Part shown: one piece after another, positions 6,030 to 6,674 of the stretch
Position numbering within the stretch: position 1 is the first letter of the stretch
Layout of the letters: every line of letters starts with the position of its first letter
DNA from: an uncultured Flavobacteriales bacterium
GTDB taxonomy: Bacteria; Bacteroidota; Bacteroidia; Flavobacteriales_D; Sanyastnellaceae
NCBI GenBank assembly: GCA_937890245.1
Contig: CALACF010000492.1
Span: forward strand, 1 to 6,674
Direction: 5' to 3'
Length of the DNA: 6,674 nt
Made by a program: the position numbers and the translations under genes
The notes under the pieces: generated by a model
The model's database searches: none
Seen by the model: the letters and a program-made list of their open reading frames with translations, nothing else
What the model was told of the DNA's origin: nothing

Positions 6030-6065
6030 AAACTCGGCCTCCCCTGATCGAGGAGGCCGAGTTTT
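6028..6065. terminator. Bidirectional-looking intrinsic terminator between the unknown genes and the operon
   Basis: A perfect 14-base-pair stem pairs 6029-6042 with 6052-6065 around a 9-base loop (6043-6051). The core is CTCGGCCTCC. Five A residues on the left (6028-6032) give a T-run for minus-strand transcription, and four T residues (6062-6065) give one for the plus strand. It lies 85 bases after the stop of the 121-residue gene and 32 bases before the first cassette gene. Its natural role is to end the minus-strand transcript of the preceding module. Confidence 0.88.
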
Positions 6066-6150
6066 GCGAGATGGTTGTCAACCGGGCTTGGCGGCAACCC
6101 GCCCACGCGTAACTGCACGAACTGGATCAGGCGCTATCGATTCGCGACAT
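6066..6150. other. Short intergenic gap with a GGTTG-T-CAACC inverted repeat
   Basis: No gene is visible. GGTTG and CAACC at 6073-6083 form a 5-base inverted repeat around one T. Read on the minus strand it contains TTGACA (6081-6076), but no -10 sequence stands at the right distance, because the terminator stem occupies that place. It may be chance or a small protein-binding site. Confidence 0.3.
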
Positions 6151-6516
6151 TTACCTCAGAGTGTAGTCGACAATAAATTCCGCACCTGGCCTGACATAGG
6201 GTCCTGGACCTTGATTAGGGTCCAGGCCCACCGCCGCAACAGAAGCCCACTCCACTGACGAGAGCATCCGCAGCCTCAACGCAAGGCCAAGGCCCTCCTC
6301 TCTCATGTAGATGTTTGCGTTAGGCCCGGCGACGCGGATGTGAAAAGACCGATTGGCGGAGGATGGCATGCGGCGGCGACTGGTTATCTCATACTCCAAC
6401 CCCCGATCCTTGAAAAAGTCCGCGATACAGCGATTAACCTCGCAATCGAGGAGCCCCTTGCTGGCCAACCTGCGCACCCCGCTCTCTCCAACCAGCCTGA
6501 GGGCCAGTGCGCTCAC
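6151..6516 (-). CDS. Hypothetical protein, 121 residues
   Basis: I do not recognise this protein. The GTG at 6516 is the likely start. It overlaps the upstream stop as GTGA, and AAGGAGAT (6526-6533) sits nine bases before it. An in-frame ATG at 6606 would add 30 residues rich in Arg and Pro that are simply the shifted reading of the upstream gene. The product begins VSALALRLVGESGVRRLASKG (given in two parts: SALALRLVGE at 2-11, SGVRRLASKG at 12-21), mixes short helical and strand-like stretches, has two cysteines about residues 24-29, and ends FIVDYTLR. There is no signal peptide or membrane helix. Two small overlapping genes upstream of a terminator could belong to a phage structural or connector module, but that is a guess. 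The last third of the gene contains an 8-base hairpin (6203-6226). Confidence 0.72.
   Translation of the reverse strand: MSALALRLVGESGVRRLASKGLLDCEVNRCIADFFKDRGLEYEITSRRRMPSSANRSFHIRVAGPNANIYMREEGLGLALRLRMLSSVEWASVAAVGLDPNQGPGPYVRPGAEFIVDYTLR
6203..6226. repeat. Hairpin inside the 3' part of the 121-residue gene
   Basis: CCTGGACC (6203-6210) and GGTCCAGG (6219-6226) are perfect reverse complements around 8 bases. Two further pairs (one G·U wobble) could close it to a GATT loop. It lies in the codons for GLDPNQGPGP. It may only reflect Gly/Pro codon choice. Confidence 0.45.
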
Positions 6517-6674
6517 TGGTCGGTAATCTCCTTCAGCCGGGCGGTTACGAGGTCTCCGTCGACCTGGCCGTCGAAATTCTTCACGCCGTGGCCGCTGACA
6601 CGCCACTCTGGGTTTTCCTCGAAAAACTTGACGATAACCGGCAGGTACTCGTCATCTGGCGGCACCTGGTTCCT
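6513..6674 (-). CDS. Hypothetical protein, C-terminal 53 residues (cut by window edge)
   Basis: This minus-strand frame is open from the right edge of the window to the TGA at 6513-6515. The visible part reads as a normal soluble protein: PPDDEYLPVIVKFFEENP (residues 5-22 of the visible part), WRVSGHG (24-30), and a charged end DLVTARLKEITDQ. It contains the ribosome binding site for the next gene and overlaps it by four bases (GTGA, 6513-6516), so both are probably translated from one mRNA. I do not recognise a family, and the N-terminus is outside the window. Confidence 0.68.
   Translation of the reverse strand, partial: RNQVPPDDEYLPVIVKFFEENPEWRVSGHGVKNFDGQVDGDLVTARLKEITDQ

Noticed and set aside
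5280..6047. Long plus-strand open frame (255 codons) opposite the first glycosyltransferase gene
   Set aside because: It has the low-complexity Val/Gly/Asp composition typical of the antisense of GC-rich coding DNA, while the minus-strand frame has clear GT9-like motifs. No promoter or ribosome binding site precedes it.
6073..6083. TTGACA on the minus strand as a -35 box for the operon
   Set aside because: No -10-like hexamer stands 16 to 18 bases downstream; that position is the terminator stem.
6517..6606. ATG at 6606 as start of the 121-residue protein
   Set aside because: The extra 30 residues are Arg/Pro-rich and out of frame with the real upstream gene, whereas GTG at 6516 has a strong ribosome binding site and a GTGA overlap.
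1..6674. tRNA, rRNA, CRISPR array, insertion sequence, integrase or attachment site
   Set aside because: I found no cloverleaf-like segment, spaced repeats, terminal inverted repeats with a transposase, or recombinase motifs in reading both strands.

Overview
The window looks like part of a GC-rich tailed-phage (or prophage) genome. I base this on tightly packed, overlapping genes, a DUF932-type protein (a family common in phages and plasmids), small unknown ORFs, and a carbohydrate-modification cassette. No capsid, tail, terminase or replication gene is visible, so neither the phage assignment nor the host is proven; a genomic island is the main alternative.

Layout. Positions 1-231 are AT-richer than the rest and appear non-coding. 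They hold two abutting inverted repeats and a sigma70-like promoter. A plus-strand DUF932 gene (232-1038) follows and ends at a strong intrinsic terminator (1053-1085). A second promoter of the same design starts right after the terminator and drives a 43-residue membrane protein (1123-1254), probably from a leaderless mRNA. Its stop codon overlaps the stop of the opposing operon in the tetranucleotide CTAG.

Positions 5996 down to 1251 on the minus strand hold six consecutive genes, each overlapping the next: GT9-like glycosyltransferase, SAM methyltransferase, GT9-like glycosyltransferase, GT-A glycosyltransferase with a DxD motif, SAM methyltransferase, SAM methyltransferase. Four of the five junctions overlap by 1 to 22 bases and one by 59, which points to a single transcript with coupled translation. 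Together they could build and O-methylate a short glycan. The acceptor (virion protein, host envelope or other) cannot be read from this window.

Upstream of the operon on the same strand, a hairpin terminator (6028-6065) separates it from two further minus-strand genes of unknown function. One is 121 residues with a GTG start; the other is cut by the window edge. They overlap through GTGA. No tRNA, rRNA, CRISPR array, insertion sequence or integrase is visible.
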